Shown: one piece after another, positions 25,445-34,159 of the stretch | Numbering within the stretch: the stretch's first letter is position 1 | Layout: the number at the start of each line of letters is the position of its first letter | Source of the DNA: Anaerolineaceae bacterium | Lineage (GTDB): Bacteria; Chloroflexota; Anaerolineae; Anaerolineales; Villigracilaceae | Assembly (NCBI GenBank): GCA_009885945.1 | Contig: VFJR01000060.1 | Coordinates: 26,717 to 90,716, forward strand | Length of the DNA: 64,000 nt | Reading direction: 5' to 3' | Program-made: the position numbers and the translations under genes | Notes under the pieces: model-generated | What the model saw: only the letters and a program-made list of their open reading frames with translations | What the model was told of the DNA's origin: nothing | Database searches by the model: none

Positions 25445-25477
25445 AACATTCGAACATTTTTTTGTTCGAATGTTTTT
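25445..25477 (+). terminator. Rho-independent terminator after the OmpR-type regulator
   Basis: AACATTCGAACA (25445-25456) / TGTTCGAATGTT (25463-25474) with a T run continuing to 25477. Confidence 0.85.
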
Positions 25478-25505
25478 ATATCTGTATTGGAGGTAAAATC
25501 ACAGC

Positions 25506-26165
25506 ATGGCAAAACAAAGAATTATTTTAGTGGATGATCATGAAGTAGTGCGCCTTGGGTTGAAATCGCTCTTGGAGAGGAATTCGCAATTTTCTGTAGT
25601 GGGGGAAGCGGGCTCGGCGCGTGAGGCTGTTGAGAAAGTGGCAAGGCTTCAGCCTGATGTGGTGGTGATGGATATTCGCTTGCCGGGCACGTCTGGCATT
25701 GAAGCCTGTGAAGAGATTGTGGATAAATTTCCGAAGACGAAAGTGATAATGTTGACATCTTATGCGGAAGATGAAATGTTGTTTTCTGCGATTCGCGCGG
25801 GCGCATCTGGATATATTCTTAAGCAAATCGGAAGTGAAGATCTAATTAAGGCTCTGGAAGCTGTAAGCCGCGGCGAAGCTTTGCTGGACCCTGCGGTAAC
25901 GCAGCGCATTTTTCAAGAAGTGCGCCGTGCAGGGAAAGAAGGCGAGGCTTCTGCGTTTGCACATTTGAGCGAGCAGGAAAAACATGTTCTGCTATTGGTG
26001 GCAGAGGGTAAGACCAACCGCGAGATCGCGAAACAATTATTTTTGGGAGAGGGCACGGTACGGAATTATGTATCTAGCATTCTTTCCAAGTTAAATGTGA
26101 GTAACCGTGCCGAAGCGGCTGCCTATGCGGTCACGCATAAATTAAAAGAACAGATAACCGTATAG
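25506..26165 (+). CDS. NarL/FixJ-family response regulator
   Basis: Receiver domain with [14 protein letters not shown] (10-23), phospho-acceptor Asp56 in [14 protein letters not shown] and the lysine in [12 protein letters not shown]. The C-terminal LuxR helix-turn-helix reads [40 protein letters not shown]... in family order. A GGAGG site stands ahead of the ATG. There is no sensor kinase gene nearby, as for the OmpR-type regulator just upstream. It is separated from that operon by a terminator, so it has its own promoter. Confidence 0.93.
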   Translation: MAKQRIILVDDHEVVRLGLKSLLERNSQFSVVGEAGSAREAVEKVARLQPDVVVMDIRLPGTSGIEACEEIVDKFPKTKVIMLTSYAEDEMLFSAIRAGASGYILKQIGSEDLIKALEAVSRGEALLDPAVTQRIFQEVRRAGKEGEASAFAHLSEQEKHVLLLVAEGKTNREIAKQLFLGEGTVRNYVSSILSKLNVSNRAEAAAYAVTHKLKEQITV

Positions 26166-26181
26166 ATGATTTTGGCAAGAA

Positions 26182-26793
26182 ATGTTCCCATTTTTTCATT
26201 TGACGGATGATGTAATTTCTTTGCGTGCCTTTCAGTTTGGTGAAGAACATGTACTGCACCGCGCAGTGCAGGAATCATTGCCAGAACTTGAGCCGTGGAT
26301 GTCTTGGGCAAATGCTGCATATACCCTCGAGACAGCGCAAAGTTTTATTGCACTAACTCGTGCCAGTTGGGCAAATAGTTCTATGTTTGCTTTTGCGATC
26401 ATAGAAGAAAAAACAGGCGAGTTTTTGGGCGGCTGTAGTTTAAGTTATATACATCCTGTATATCATTTTTGCAATTTGGGATATTGGGTGCGTACCCCAA
26501 AGCGCGGTCAGGGCATTGCGGGGCGCGCCGCAAATTTAATTGCGCGTTTTGCCTTTGACAAAGTGAAGTTAATTCGCGCAGAAATTGTGATCGCAGTGGG
26601 GAATGTTGCCAGCGTTAAAGTTGCCCAAAAGCTTGGCGCACACGACGAAGGAATTTCATTGAATCGTATGACGATTAATGAAAAAGTATGCGACGCGCAC
26701 ATGTTTTCACTGCTTCCATCTGATTTTAATATACCCATGCCAAAAATATTTCAGTTGGTTAGAAACGAAAAAAATGACCCGCTACAGCTATAA
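26182..26793 (+). CDS. RimJ/RimL-type GNAT acetyltransferase
   Basis: 203 residues with the RimJ/RimL layout: ISLRAFQFGEEHVLHRAVQESLPELEPWMSWA at the start, LGYWVRTPKRGQGIAGRAANLIARFAF giving the acetyl-CoA loop R-G-x-G-x-A, and IAVGNVASVKVAQKLGA near the end. Such enzymes acetylate N-termini of ribosomal proteins or small amines. It follows the NarL regulator by 16 bp and may share its transcript. Confidence 0.88.
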   Translation: MFPFFHLTDDVISLRAFQFGEEHVLHRAVQESLPELEPWMSWANAAYTLETAQSFIALTRASWANSSMFAFAIIEEKTGEFLGGCSLSYIHPVYHFCNLGYWVRTPKRGQGIAGRAANLIARFAFDKVKLIRAEIVIAVGNVASVKVAQKLGAHDEGISLNRMTINEKVCDAHMFSLLPSDFNIPMPKIFQLVRNEKNDPLQL

Positions 26794-26794
26794 T
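26789..26794 (+). promoter_or_regulatory. -10 element, leaderless start of the formyltransferase-like gene
   Basis: TATAAT ends 7 nt before ATG 26802; it lies inside the last codons of the preceding gene. No Shine-Dalgarno is present. Confidence 0.5.
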
Positions 26795-26801
26795 CAAACA
26801 C

Positions 26802-27470
26802 ATGGTTGATCTTTCTCTTCTTTTTCTTGGCAAAGCAGATGATGCAGATTGCATGCGCGCATTGGAGTTTTGCCAGAAAAATTTTACATCCGTAACGTAT
26901 TGTTTGGGCAAGTGGGGAGACCCTTTGCCGGAGTATGTGAAGAATTGGCAGGGCGATTATGTTATTTCTTATCTTTCACGCTGGGTTGTACCAGAATACT
27001 TATTAGAACGCGCTCAAAAAGCATCCATTAATTTTCACCCTGCCTCGCCTGAATACCCCGGTATTGGCTGTAATAATTTTGCATTGTACGAAGGTGCAAA
27101 AGAATATGGCGTCACTTGTCATCACATGGCATCCAAAGTGGATACTGGAAAGATCATTGCAGTAAAACGCTTTCCTATTTTTGCAGAGGATAATGTTGAA
27201 ACAATTCTCAAACGTACTTACGAACATCAAATTTCTCTGTTTTTTGAGATCGTTACCATTATGGCGCAAGGGCTGGCTTTACCGGTATCACCAGAAACAT
27301 GGACTCGCCCGCCTTTTACACGCAAACAATTTGATGATTTGTTTCGCATTACAATAGAGATGGACGAAGCAGAAGTTGCACGGCGCATTCGCGCTGTTAG
27401 CTATAAACACTTTCAGCCATTTATAGAAATTCATGGCAAGCGCTTTGAATATAAATCTGTAGATCAATAA
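26802..27470 (+). CDS. Formyltransferase-family protein (Fmt/PurN-like fold)
   Basis: 222 residues with the formyltransferase catalytic landmarks: INFHPASPEYPGIG (the H of the N-x-H pair; N is retained as SINFHP), YGVTCHHMASKVDTGKII supplying the conserved aspartate. It is shorter than Met-tRNA formyltransferase and lacks its C-terminal domain, and it lacks the purine-specific parts of PurN. Enzymes of this size include sugar N-formyltransferase cores. The C-terminal 60 residues (ARRIRAVSYKHFQPFIEIHGKRFEY) recall the linker and OB-like start of Fmt-type sugar enzymes. Substrate unknown. Confidence 0.8.
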   Translation: MVDLSLLFLGKADDADCMRALEFCQKNFTSVTYCLGKWGDPLPEYVKNWQGDYVISYLSRWVVPEYLLERAQKASINFHPASPEYPGIGCNNFALYEGAKEYGVTCHHMASKVDTGKIIAVKRFPIFAEDNVETILKRTYEHQISLFFEIVTIMAQGLALPVSPETWTRPPFTRKQFDDLFRITIEMDEAEVARRIRAVSYKHFQPFIEIHGKRFEYKSVDQ

Positions 27471-27484
27471 AGAAGGAGAATCGT

Positions 27485-28354
27485 ATGCCCAAAAGTTCAA
27501 AAAAGAGTACTGCACCGCAAGGACGCGCTCACGTTTGGCGTGATGAATTTATCTTAATTCTTAGTTTGATCGTGTTTACGGGCGTTATCTACGCCCTCAG
27601 TGATACGCTATCGCCTATGCTTCAAGGTCCCGTCTTGGTGTGGGCGGGTGTTTTGCTTGCATTGGTGCCAGCCTTTATTTGGCTGGCATTTTTTTATATG
27701 CAAGACAGAGCCGAACCAGAACCTAAATCGTATGTGTTTGGGATTTTCATCTTGGGATGTTTACTCGCAGCCGCGGTTGGCACTCCTCTTATAGATAGCA
27801 TCTTCCGCGTCTCAAAGTGGATGTACGCTGACAGCATCACTACTTTGCTGGCTGGTATTCTCGTGATAGGTTTTACGCAAGAATATTTAAAATATGCCGC
27901 AGTGCGTTTTAGTGTATACCACTCTGATGAATTTAATGAAGCCACAGATGGCATTGTATATGCCACAGCCGCCGGGCTTGGATACGCCACGGTCTTAAAT
28001 ATGCAATTTGTCATTTCAAATGGCGGCGTAGATCTAGGTGCAGGTGTAATTCGCATGGCAGTGGTTGCTCTTGCACATGCAAGTTTTGCTGGCATCGTCG
28101 GTTACTTCCTTGGACGCGCAAAGTTTGAATCAGAACCAATTTGGTGGATGCCTCTCGGCGTGACCATCGCCGCTGTAATGAACGGAACATTCAACTGGTT
28201 ACGTGGACAAGTGGTGCAAACTGGTGTGAATCTGACAGGCGCTTCCACCAACCCCTGGCTTGGTCTTGTGCTAGCGGCATTCGTTGCGCTGATAACGATG
28301 GGCGTGCTGGTCTGGCTTATGCGCCGCGATGCAGGAGTAAAACATGAAAAATAA
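27485..28354 (+). CDS. PrsW-family intramembrane metalloprotease-like protein
   Basis: 289 residues with about eight membrane spans. The family helices are recognisable: FTQEYLKYAAVRF (usual EExxK motif, here QE), EATDGIVYATAAGLGYA, and ALAHASFAGIVGYFLG carrying the His. The loss of the first of the paired glutamates is notable because both are described as important in PrsW, which cleaves the anti-sigma factor RsiW. An AAGGAG site fixes the start. It overlaps the next gene by 11 nt, and the following exported proteins may be functionally linked. Confidence 0.82.
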   Translation: MPKSSKKSTAPQGRAHVWRDEFILILSLIVFTGVIYALSDTLSPMLQGPVLVWAGVLLALVPAFIWLAFFYMQDRAEPEPKSYVFGIFILGCLLAAAVGTPLIDSIFRVSKWMYADSITTLLAGILVIGFTQEYLKYAAVRFSVYHSDEFNEATDGIVYATAAGLGYATVLNMQFVISNGGVDLGAGVIRMAVVALAHASFAGIVGYFLGRAKFESEPIWWMPLGVTIAAVMNGTFNWLRGQVVQTGVNLTGASTNPWLGLVLAAFVALITMGVLVWLMRRDAGVKHEK

Positions 28355-28916
28355 TAATCTATCCCTTGGCGATCGTTTTGCCGAAATTTCTGTCTTTATA
28401 ATCACTGCCATTGCCTTGCTGATCGGCTGGAACTTAAAATCCAACGTTGAGAATCGCGCTTATTTATTTGAAGCAAATGGTATTAGCGTTCAAGCTCCTG
28501 ATGGCTGGCGGCAGATACAAACTTCAGGCGACGAAGCATTTCACTCAGCTGAACTTTCCAGTGATGGTTTTGGTACAACCTACATTGTACGGAATATACC
28601 CATTCCTGCAGACGCCAGCGCAGGTGGAATTGCCAGCTTGTTGACCCTCGAACGCGGGCAAAAGATGACAGCTTTTCGGGTATTGGATCAACGTGAAGTA
28701 AATGTGAATGACAAAATTGCTTATGAGTTAAGCTACGTATTTGTTGAATCAAACCCCGACCTGACACATGCTTCTGCGCCCAAAGTGGTCTACGGTGTGG
28801 ATTATATTTACATCAATGGTAATCAAGCTGTTGTGGTTACGTATTGGGCAGAAGAAGGAAAATATGAAATCGATCTTGATCGTTTTCATCGCTTCCTTCA
28901 ATCGGTTAAGTTTTAG
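28344..28916 (+). CDS. Membrane-anchored protein of unknown function
   Basis: 190 residues with one membrane span near residues 14-28 (ISVFIITAIALLIGW) and a soluble domain outside. The domain (FEANGISVQAPDGWRQIQ, DGFGTTYIVRNIPIP, VNDKIAYELSYVFVESN, QAVVVTYWAEEGKYEIDLDRFHRFLQSV) has the shape of a PsbP/Mog1-like or lipoprotein-type sandwich seen in many exported proteins that end in a helix. It overlaps the PrsW-like gene by 11 nt and lies 11 bp before the protease gene, so the three form one operon. Confidence 0.75.
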   Translation: MKNNNLSLGDRFAEISVFIITAIALLIGWNLKSNVENRAYLFEANGISVQAPDGWRQIQTSGDEAFHSAELSSDGFGTTYIVRNIPIPADASAGGIASLLTLERGQKMTAFRVLDQREVNVNDKIAYELSYVFVESNPDLTHASAPKVVYGVDYIYINGNQAVVVTYWAEEGKYEIDLDRFHRFLQSVKF

Positions 28917-28927
28917 TGGAGGCAAGT

Positions 28928-30580
28928 ATGAAACCTCATAAGTTAAATCGTTTTGTTTATATGTTGATCGTCCTCGCGCTGGCAACATTGGCTTGCAGCG
29001 GCGGTGCGGCGCCGGTCGCGCCGGTTTCGACCGAGCCGCTTGAGGCGCCGTCTGATGCGGGTAATTCCTCTGATACCAACAATGGCTTATCTCAATCAGA
29101 ACGTACCAACTTGATTTCGGCAACTGTTCAGATCTATGGTTTGTTTGAGCAAAATGGGGATTTGGTACCGGGCTATGTAGGCTCAGGAACGATCATCAGC
29201 CCAACGGGCTTGATTCTTACCAATGCGCATGTGGCAAGCCCTGCCTCGCAAGGGGATGCGCAGAATGAACCAGATGCGCTGGCAATTGGCATTGTAGAGT
29301 CTGAAGACCGCCCGGCAGTATTTTCCTATCTTGCCGAAGTGAAAGCAGTGGATGGATTTTTGGATATGGCGGTCATTCAAATTGTTTCAACGATTGATGG
29401 CGATTCACTTAACTCTAATGACCTCAATTTGTCTTATGTAAAAATTGGCGATTCGAATCAAGTTCATGTGGGTGACCATGTTAGCATCTTTGGTTTCCCT
29501 GCCATTGGTGGTGAGACGATTACCTATACAGATGGCAATGTTTCGGGCTTCACTGCTGAAGACCCTATCGGTGATCGCGCCTGGATCAAAACAGACGCGA
29601 CTATTTCGGGCGGTAACTCTGGCGGTCTTGCTTCGAACGATGCGGCAGAAATCATTGGTATTCCTACGATTGCATCTTCCGGCGCAAATACAGATATTAC
29701 CGATTGCCGTGTAGTGCAAGATACCAATGGGGACGGACAGCTCACCGAGAAAGATACTTGTATTCCAATTGGTGGATTTATTAATGGCATTCGCCCGGTT
29801 AATTTGGCTTTGCCGTTGATCAAATCTGCGCAAGGTGGGCAGGCTTATGTCAGCCCGTATAACAGCGGTGTTGCAACAGCAGATTCTGGTGGGAATGAAT
29901 CGATACGGAATTTTCAATGGTACTTAACAGATAGCGATGGTAATTTTACCGACCCTGTAGATTCTTACGAGAATGGTGTTAACATCATTGTTGCTTCATT
30001 TGATTTTAGCGGTTTTACCAAAGGGCAGGGCTGGAGTGATATCTGGTACCTTAATGGTGAAAATCTTTACGAAGGTTCATACACTTGGGAGGGCGAAAGC
30101 AGTGGTAGTTCCTATGACTATCTTAATACCACTGATGGCAGTAATTTGCCTGAGGGCACATACACAGTTGAGATTTATGTAGACAATGGCCGCGGCGCGC
30201 TTGGCTCAGCCAGTGTTGATGTGGGGAGTGGCGGTAGCGGCGGCGTTCCATCCAAGCCTAAGGGTAGCGGCGTCACATTATTTGGAAACATTTATGATGC
30301 CGACACAAACAAGCCGCTTGCAGATGTCTATGTGTTTGTGCTAGTGCCCGGCGTTACGTACGAAGAATGGTCAGATAATAATTTCCCGGATGCTGATGTT
30401 TATTCATACACGTTTACCGACGCGAACGGCAATTACCAAATTTCAGATGAACTTGAACGCGGTAAAACGTATACAGTTGGCTCTTCTATCAGTGAATATT
30501 ATGACCAAGCTGGCAATGACCTTGTGTGGACAGATGCTGACCCAGATAACTATGAGCTGAATATTGGGATGAGCAAGTAA
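28928..30580 (+). CDS. Exported S1C (HtrA/DegP-type) serine protease with C-terminal carboxypeptidase-regulatory-like domain
   Basis: GGAGG at 28918-28922 selects ATG 28928 over a GTG at 28916. A lipoprotein signal ends in ATLACSG. The trypsin-like domain has the triad in GLILTNAHV (His), DGFLDMAVI (Asp) and ISGGNSGGLAS (Ser). After it come an EF-hand-like loop DTNGDGQLTEKD near residue 266, a beta domain rich in Asp/Gly, a Gly/Ser linker, and a final domain FGNIYDADTNKPLADVYVFV of the CarboxypepD_reg type. No PDZ domain is seen, which is unusual for HtrA relatives. It should act outside the cytoplasmic membrane. Confidence 0.85.
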   Translation: MKPHKLNRFVYMLIVLALATLACSGGAAPVAPVSTEPLEAPSDAGNSSDTNNGLSQSERTNLISATVQIYGLFEQNGDLVPGYVGSGTIISPTGLILTNAHVASPASQGDAQNEPDALAIGIVESEDRPAVFSYLAEVKAVDGFLDMAVIQIVSTIDGDSLNSNDLNLSYVKIGDSNQVHVGDHVSIFGFPAIGGETITYTDGNVSGFTAEDPIGDRAWIKTDATISGGNSGGLASNDAAEIIGIPTIASSGANTDITDCRVVQDTNGDGQLTEKDTCIPIGGFINGIRPVNLALPLIKSAQGGQAYVSPYNSGVATADSGGNESIRNFQWYLTDSDGNFTDPVDSYENGVNIIVASFDFSGFTKGQGWSDIWYLNGENLYEGSYTWEGESSGSSYDYLNTTDGSNLPEGTYTVEIYVDNGRGALGSASVDVGSGGSGGVPSKPKGSGVTLFGNIYDADTNKPLADVYVFVLVPGVTYEEWSDNNFPDADVYSYTFTDANGNYQISDELERGKTYTVGSSISEYYDQAGNDLVWTDADPDNYELNIGMSK

Positions 30581-30600
30581 GCAAAATATAAGCAGTAGAC

Positions 30601-30645
30601 TTTATCCGCAGATTATGCAGAATAACGCAGATTTTTTTCTAAAAT
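30601..30645. repeat. Copy of the ATCCGCAGATTA family
   Basis: TTATCCGCAGATTATGCAG and AACGCAGATTTTT match words in the elements at 12183-12310 and 43337-43440. Confidence 0.5.
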
Positions 30646-30712
30646 ATTTATAATCGGCGAAACACTTTGGGAATATGGTGTCTGTAGATTATTTCGGATA
30701 ATATCTAGTGAT

Positions 30713-30753
30713 AGCAAAAAAGGAACGAGCAAAAGCCTCGTTCCTTTTTTGCT
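30713..30753. terminator. Bidirectional terminator between converging genes
   Basis: A 17-bp perfect stem (30713-30729 / 30737-30753), with A and T runs inside the arms, serves the protease gene on the plus strand and the phenylalanine hydroxylase gene on the minus strand. Confidence 0.85.
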
Positions 30754-30772
30754 ACTTTCTACTTTCTATTCT

Positions 30773-31786
30773 TTAGCTTCTCTCTGCGATCGGTTTCAAA
30801 TACGAATCTAGCAGTTCGTCCATCTTCTCTAAAGACTCACATACAAAGAACATCGGATTAAACGCATAAACCGTTTTTGGAATTTTTGCAATGGTTTCCA
30901 CATCAAATGGAACCAGAATCACTTCACCGCCAAAGCAACCTTGACGAGGAATACCCAGCTTATCGTACAGCCCCAGCACAACATTCCAGCCGTCTTCTCC
31001 AGAAGACATTTGCCCTTTTTGGTGCAATTCGTTTACGCCGTCAATGATGCGGTGCAGGTTATTTTTATTTATTTTAAATTGATCTAAAAGCTGTTCGTAA
31101 ACATTCTTACTGTAATCAATCACGTTATCCCGCCCCAAACGGTAAAACTCCATAATGGTGTGAGTCAATTCTCTGCGTCCTGAAATAATGCCTGCCCCAA
31201 AAATCTTAAAGCGATTATCTTGGATGATCACGCCAAATTCGGTGCTATACCACGCCAAGCGCTTGATCACTTCTCTTTCGGCGGTTGTAGCTTTGTAATA
31301 AGCGGGTGCAAATTTATCTTCAATGCGCGCGTAAAACTCTTGTGTTAAAAAAGGCAAATGCCCAAAAATATCATGGAACATATCAGGCTCTGGCGTAAAT
31401 TCCATTTGGTCACGTGTACGTAAATAATCTGTGATCAGAAAGATGCGTTTTGTAAATTTTGCATACCAATCATCTGCAACTGTGTAGCGCACAGCGGTGC
31501 GCTCAATGTGCCAGCCTGTGCGTGGAGTGATGCGTTCATTCAAATGAGCTACTGTTGGGATGTGATGCGCGTCAAGTTCCAGCAATGAAAGTCCCATCTT
31601 GTATTCCTGGCAAACATGTTCCAACAAGTAAGGTTGATGTACCCCGGCAAACAAATCTGCCCAAATGGCATGTTGATCTTGCGAGAACGTGATCTCTTGG
31701 TTTTCAGCAGTGTATTCACGTGCTGGATCAAGTTGTTGATGTGTGATGTCGCCAGTGTAAGCAGGTGCGTTTTGAATTTTTGCCAT
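30773..31786 (-). CDS. phhA: Phenylalanine 4-monooxygenase (aromatic amino acid hydroxylase)
   Basis: The enzyme hydroxylates Phe to Tyr with O2, non-haem iron and a tetrahydropterin. The iron ligands are seen in DMFHDIFGHLPFL (His138 and His143) and AWYSTEFGVI (Glu183), within the conserved catalytic block that begins near residue 85 at ITPRTGWHIERT. At 337 residues it is longer than the 260-300 typical of bacterial PhhA, with about 60 extra residues at the C-terminus after the PAH core. The pterin genes at 31863-34087 lie next to it, divergently, which fits a supply of the cofactor. Confidence 0.92.
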   Translation of the reverse strand: MAKIQNAPAYTGDITHQQLDPAREYTAENQEITFSQDQHAIWADLFAGVHQPYLLEHVCQEYKMGLSLLELDAHHIPTVAHLNERITPRTGWHIERTAVRYTVADDWYAKFTKRIFLITDYLRTRDQMEFTPEPDMFHDIFGHLPFLTQEFYARIEDKFAPAYYKATTAEREVIKRLAWYSTEFGVIIQDNRFKIFGAGIISGRRELTHTIMEFYRLGRDNVIDYSKNVYEQLLDQFKINKNNLHRIIDGVNELHQKGQMSSGEDGWNVVLGLYDKLGIPRQGCFGGEVILVPFDVETIAKIPKTVYAFNPMFFVCESLEKMDELLDSYLKPIAERS

Positions 31787-31849
31787 ACGTTAAACCTTTC
31801 TGCAGAATGGATTATGAAACTGTTGCGATTATACTCCCGTTAGCAATGA

Positions 31850-31855
31850 TAAAAT
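31850..31855 (+). promoter_or_regulatory. -10 element, leaderless start of the pteridine-reductase-like gene
   Basis: TAAAAT ends 7 nt before ATG 31863 with no ribosome site. Confidence 0.4.
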
Positions 31856-31862
31856 CTCTATT

Positions 31863-32591
31863 ATGAGTGAAATGCTCTTGTTTGGAAAAATAATTTTAAT
31901 CACGGGCGCGGCACGGCGCCTTGGCAGAATTTTTGCGTTGGCTTGCGCGAAGGCTGGTGCAGATGTGATTCTTCATCACGGGCATTCTGCTGAGCAGGCA
32001 TTGGATGTCCAAAAAGAAATCGCATCATTCGGCCGCCGAAGCTGGATTCTCGCCTCAGACCTTTCCAACGCTGATGAAGCCTCGCGCTTAATTTCCCGTG
32101 CCAATGAATTTGGTGTTATTGATGGATTGGTCAATAGCGCCTCTGTGTTTGAATCTTTATCGATGCAAGAAACCACTTTGCAAGATTGGGAAAAACATAT
32201 GGCAATCAACCTGACTGCGCCATTCTTATTAAGCCAGGCTTTTGCAAAACAAACTAGCACAGGGCGCATCGTCAATATTTTAGATTGGCGTGCACTGCGT
32301 CCTGGCGCAGATCACTTCCCTTACACAATTAGTAAAGCCGCCCTCGTCGCAATGACAAAGTCTTTGGCGATAGCCCTTGCGCCGAATATCACCGTAAACG
32401 GCTTGGCGTTGGGCGCAATCCTCCCGCCAGCGGATAACCCGTCAGTGAGTGAAAAAATTATCGAAGCTGTACCAGCTCTCCGTTGGAGTGAAGCGGGCGA
32501 GGTCGAAGATGCGCTGCTGTTTCTGTTATCGGGTCCTGCGTATATTACAGGTGAGATCATTCATTTGGATGGCGGCAGGCATTTGGTTTAA
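31863..32591 (+). CDS. SDR-family pteridine reductase-like protein (PTR1/FolM type)
   Basis: 242 residues of short-chain dehydrogenase fold. The cofactor loop ITGAARRLGRIFA is the TGxxxRxG form typical of pteridine reductases (PTR1, FolM) that use NADPH. The catalytic pair is YTISK, with DWRAL in the place of the catalytic Ser/Asp strand (NILDWRAL), as in FolM and PTR1 where Asp replaces Ser. The end GEIIHLDGGRHLV is standard. Its position ahead of folB and folK and opposite phenylalanine hydroxylase suggests it makes tetrahydropterin or tetrahydrofolate. Confidence 0.85.
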   Translation: MSEMLLFGKIILITGAARRLGRIFALACAKAGADVILHHGHSAEQALDVQKEIASFGRRSWILASDLSNADEASRLISRANEFGVIDGLVNSASVFESLSMQETTLQDWEKHMAINLTAPFLLSQAFAKQTSTGRIVNILDWRALRPGADHFPYTISKAALVAMTKSLAIALAPNITVNGLALGAILPPADNPSVSEKIIEAVPALRWSEAGEVEDALLFLLSGPAYITGEIIHLDGGRHLV

Positions 32592-32645
32592 TTCACTAAA
32601 ACCGAACAGCAAGCTGTTCGACTGCAAAATAAAAGAGGAGCACTC

Positions 32646-33002
32646 ATGGACAAGGTTTTTATCAAAGATTTACTAGTGCGTGGGATTATTGGCATTCGTG
32701 AATGGGAGCGCGAAAAACCTCAGGATATTTTGATCAATGTCACGGTCTTTACTGATACAGCACGCGCAGGAGAAAGCGATGACATTAATGATTGTGTAGA
32801 TTACAGCGCCTTATCTAAAAAAATAAGCGCTCATGCTGAAACCGCTGGGCGTTTAACGGTGGAAGCGCTGGCAAATGACCTGGCAAAAATTTGTTTGCAG
32901 GAAAAAGGCGTGCAGAAAACGATTGTATGCGTTGAAAAGCCCGGCGCTGTGCGCTTTACAAAATCAGTAGGAGTTGAGCTGGAACGCAGCCGCAATGAGT
33001 GA
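32646..33002 (+). CDS. folB: Dihydroneopterin aldolase
   Basis: 118 residues with the family start VFIKDLLVRGIIGIREWEREKPQDILINV, the Glu and later Tyr/Lys active-site positions in CVDYSALSKKISAHAE, and CVEKPGAVRFTKSVGVELER. FolB cleaves dihydroneopterin to 6-hydroxymethyl-dihydropterin and glycolaldehyde. The GAGGAG ribosome site is good. Its last codons overlap the folK start (ATGAGTGA). Confidence 0.94.
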   Translation: MDKVFIKDLLVRGIIGIREWEREKPQDILINVTVFTDTARAGESDDINDCVDYSALSKKISAHAETAGRLTVEALANDLAKICLQEKGVQKTIVCVEKPGAVRFTKSVGVELERSRNE

Positions 33003-33474
33003 ATTGCATAAAGCCTATTTGAATCTTGGTTCTAATGTTGAGCCGCAAAAGAATCTTGCAAAAGCAGTTGAGTTATTAAAAAAATATGGGCAAATTGCTG
33101 AGGTCTCTACTGTCTGGGAATCGCAGTCGGTGGGCTCAGATGGACCTAACTTTTTAAACGCCTGCATTTTATTTTTAACAGAATTCCAACCTGAGTATTT
33201 GAAAGAAAAAATATTAAAACCTATTGAGCTTGAAATAGGGCGTATGCGGGTGGAAGATAAAAACGCACCGCGCTGTATTGATATTGACTTGATCATGTTT
33301 TATGATATCCCCGTGAATTTAAGGCAGTGGGAATATGCGTTTGTGGTCATCCCGCTTGCAGAATTAATCCCGAATTTTATTCACCCTGTTGGTTTGCAAA
33401 AGCTTTCATTGATATCTAAAAAAATGCAAAAAGAAATATGGATCGAGCCGCGTGAGGACGTATCTATATTTTAA
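32995..33474 (+). CDS. folK: 2-amino-4-hydroxy-6-hydroxymethyldihydropteridine diphosphokinase
   Basis: FolK transfers pyrophosphate from ATP to the FolB product. The start at 32995 overlaps the folB stop (ATGAGTGA). Family motifs: [33 protein letters not shown] and [10 protein letters not shown] (the RxxDIDLL Mg/ATP site), then [15 protein letters not shown]. The 159-residue length is standard. It converges on folE, whose stop lies 11 bp inside its 3' end on the other strand. Confidence 0.93.
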   Translation: MSELHKAYLNLGSNVEPQKNLAKAVELLKKYGQIAEVSTVWESQSVGSDGPNFLNACILFLTEFQPEYLKEKILKPIELEIGRMRVEDKNAPRCIDIDLIMFYDIPVNLRQWEYAFVVIPLAELIPNFIHPVGLQKLSLISKKMQKEIWIEPREDVSIF

Positions 33475-34087
33475 GCGGTCCTGCTCCGCGCGAGATGTTG
33501 TCTAAAAATTCTTCGCGGGTTGCTATTTTGGTGCGGAAAGTTCCCAGCATGGTGGATGTGGTCATGCGCGCATCATGTTTGCGCACACCGCGCATCATAG
33601 AACATAAATGCAAGCCTTCCACAACAACAGCAACTCCTTGAGGTTTGAGTAAATCATCAATAAAATCTGCGATTTGGCGGGTCATGCGCTCCTGTATTTG
33701 TAAACGCCGAGAGAACATATCTACAATGCGCGGGATTTTAGACAAGCCAATCACTTTACCTTTGGGAATATAGGCAACGTGTGCGCGTCCAATGAAGGGC
33801 AGCATGTGATGTTCGCATAAACTATAGAATTCAATATCACGTACTATTACCATGTCATCGTAGTCCACACTGAAGAGCGCATCATTGACTAGCTTTATTG
33901 GGTCAGCACGATAGCCTGCCAGCAGTTCCGGGTACATGCGGGCTACGCGGTTAGGGGTGTTCTTTAATCCTTCGCGTTCTGGGTCTTCACCAAATGCGCG
34001 CAGCATGATTTGGATTGCGGATTCGATTGCTTGGGTATCAATTTCGTGATGAACAGGCAGGTTCTCTTCAAGCTGGTTTTTTTTCAT
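33464..34087 (-). CDS. folE: GTP cyclohydrolase I
   Basis: FolE converts GTP to dihydroneopterin triphosphate, the first step of folate and tetrahydropterin synthesis. Zinc ligands are in [24 protein letters not shown] and in [13 protein letters not shown]; the substrate site continues with [11 protein letters not shown] and [17 protein letters not shown] precedes the ATG. It is transcribed towards folB/folK and overlaps the 3' end of folK by 11 nt, so the pterin genes are grouped but not in one transcript. Confidence 0.96.
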   Translation of the reverse strand: MKKNQLEENLPVHHEIDTQAIESAIQIMLRAFGEDPEREGLKNTPNRVARMYPELLAGYRADPIKLVNDALFSVDYDDMVIVRDIEFYSLCEHHMLPFIGRAHVAYIPKGKVIGLSKIPRIVDMFSRRLQIQERMTRQIADFIDDLLKPQGVAVVVEGLHLCSMMRGVRKHDARMTTSTMLGTFRTKIATREEFLDNISRGAGPLKI

Positions 34088-34159
34088 TCACTCTCCACGT
34101 GTTTTACGAAGTTCTGGAATTATAACTGGCAAGTTTGTATTTAAAAGTACCGTTGACTT

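Noticed and set aside
28916..28930. GTG 28916 as the start of the S1C protease
   Set aside because: The GGAGG at 28918 lies after that GTG and at the right distance from ATG 28928, which also begins the lipoprotein signal.
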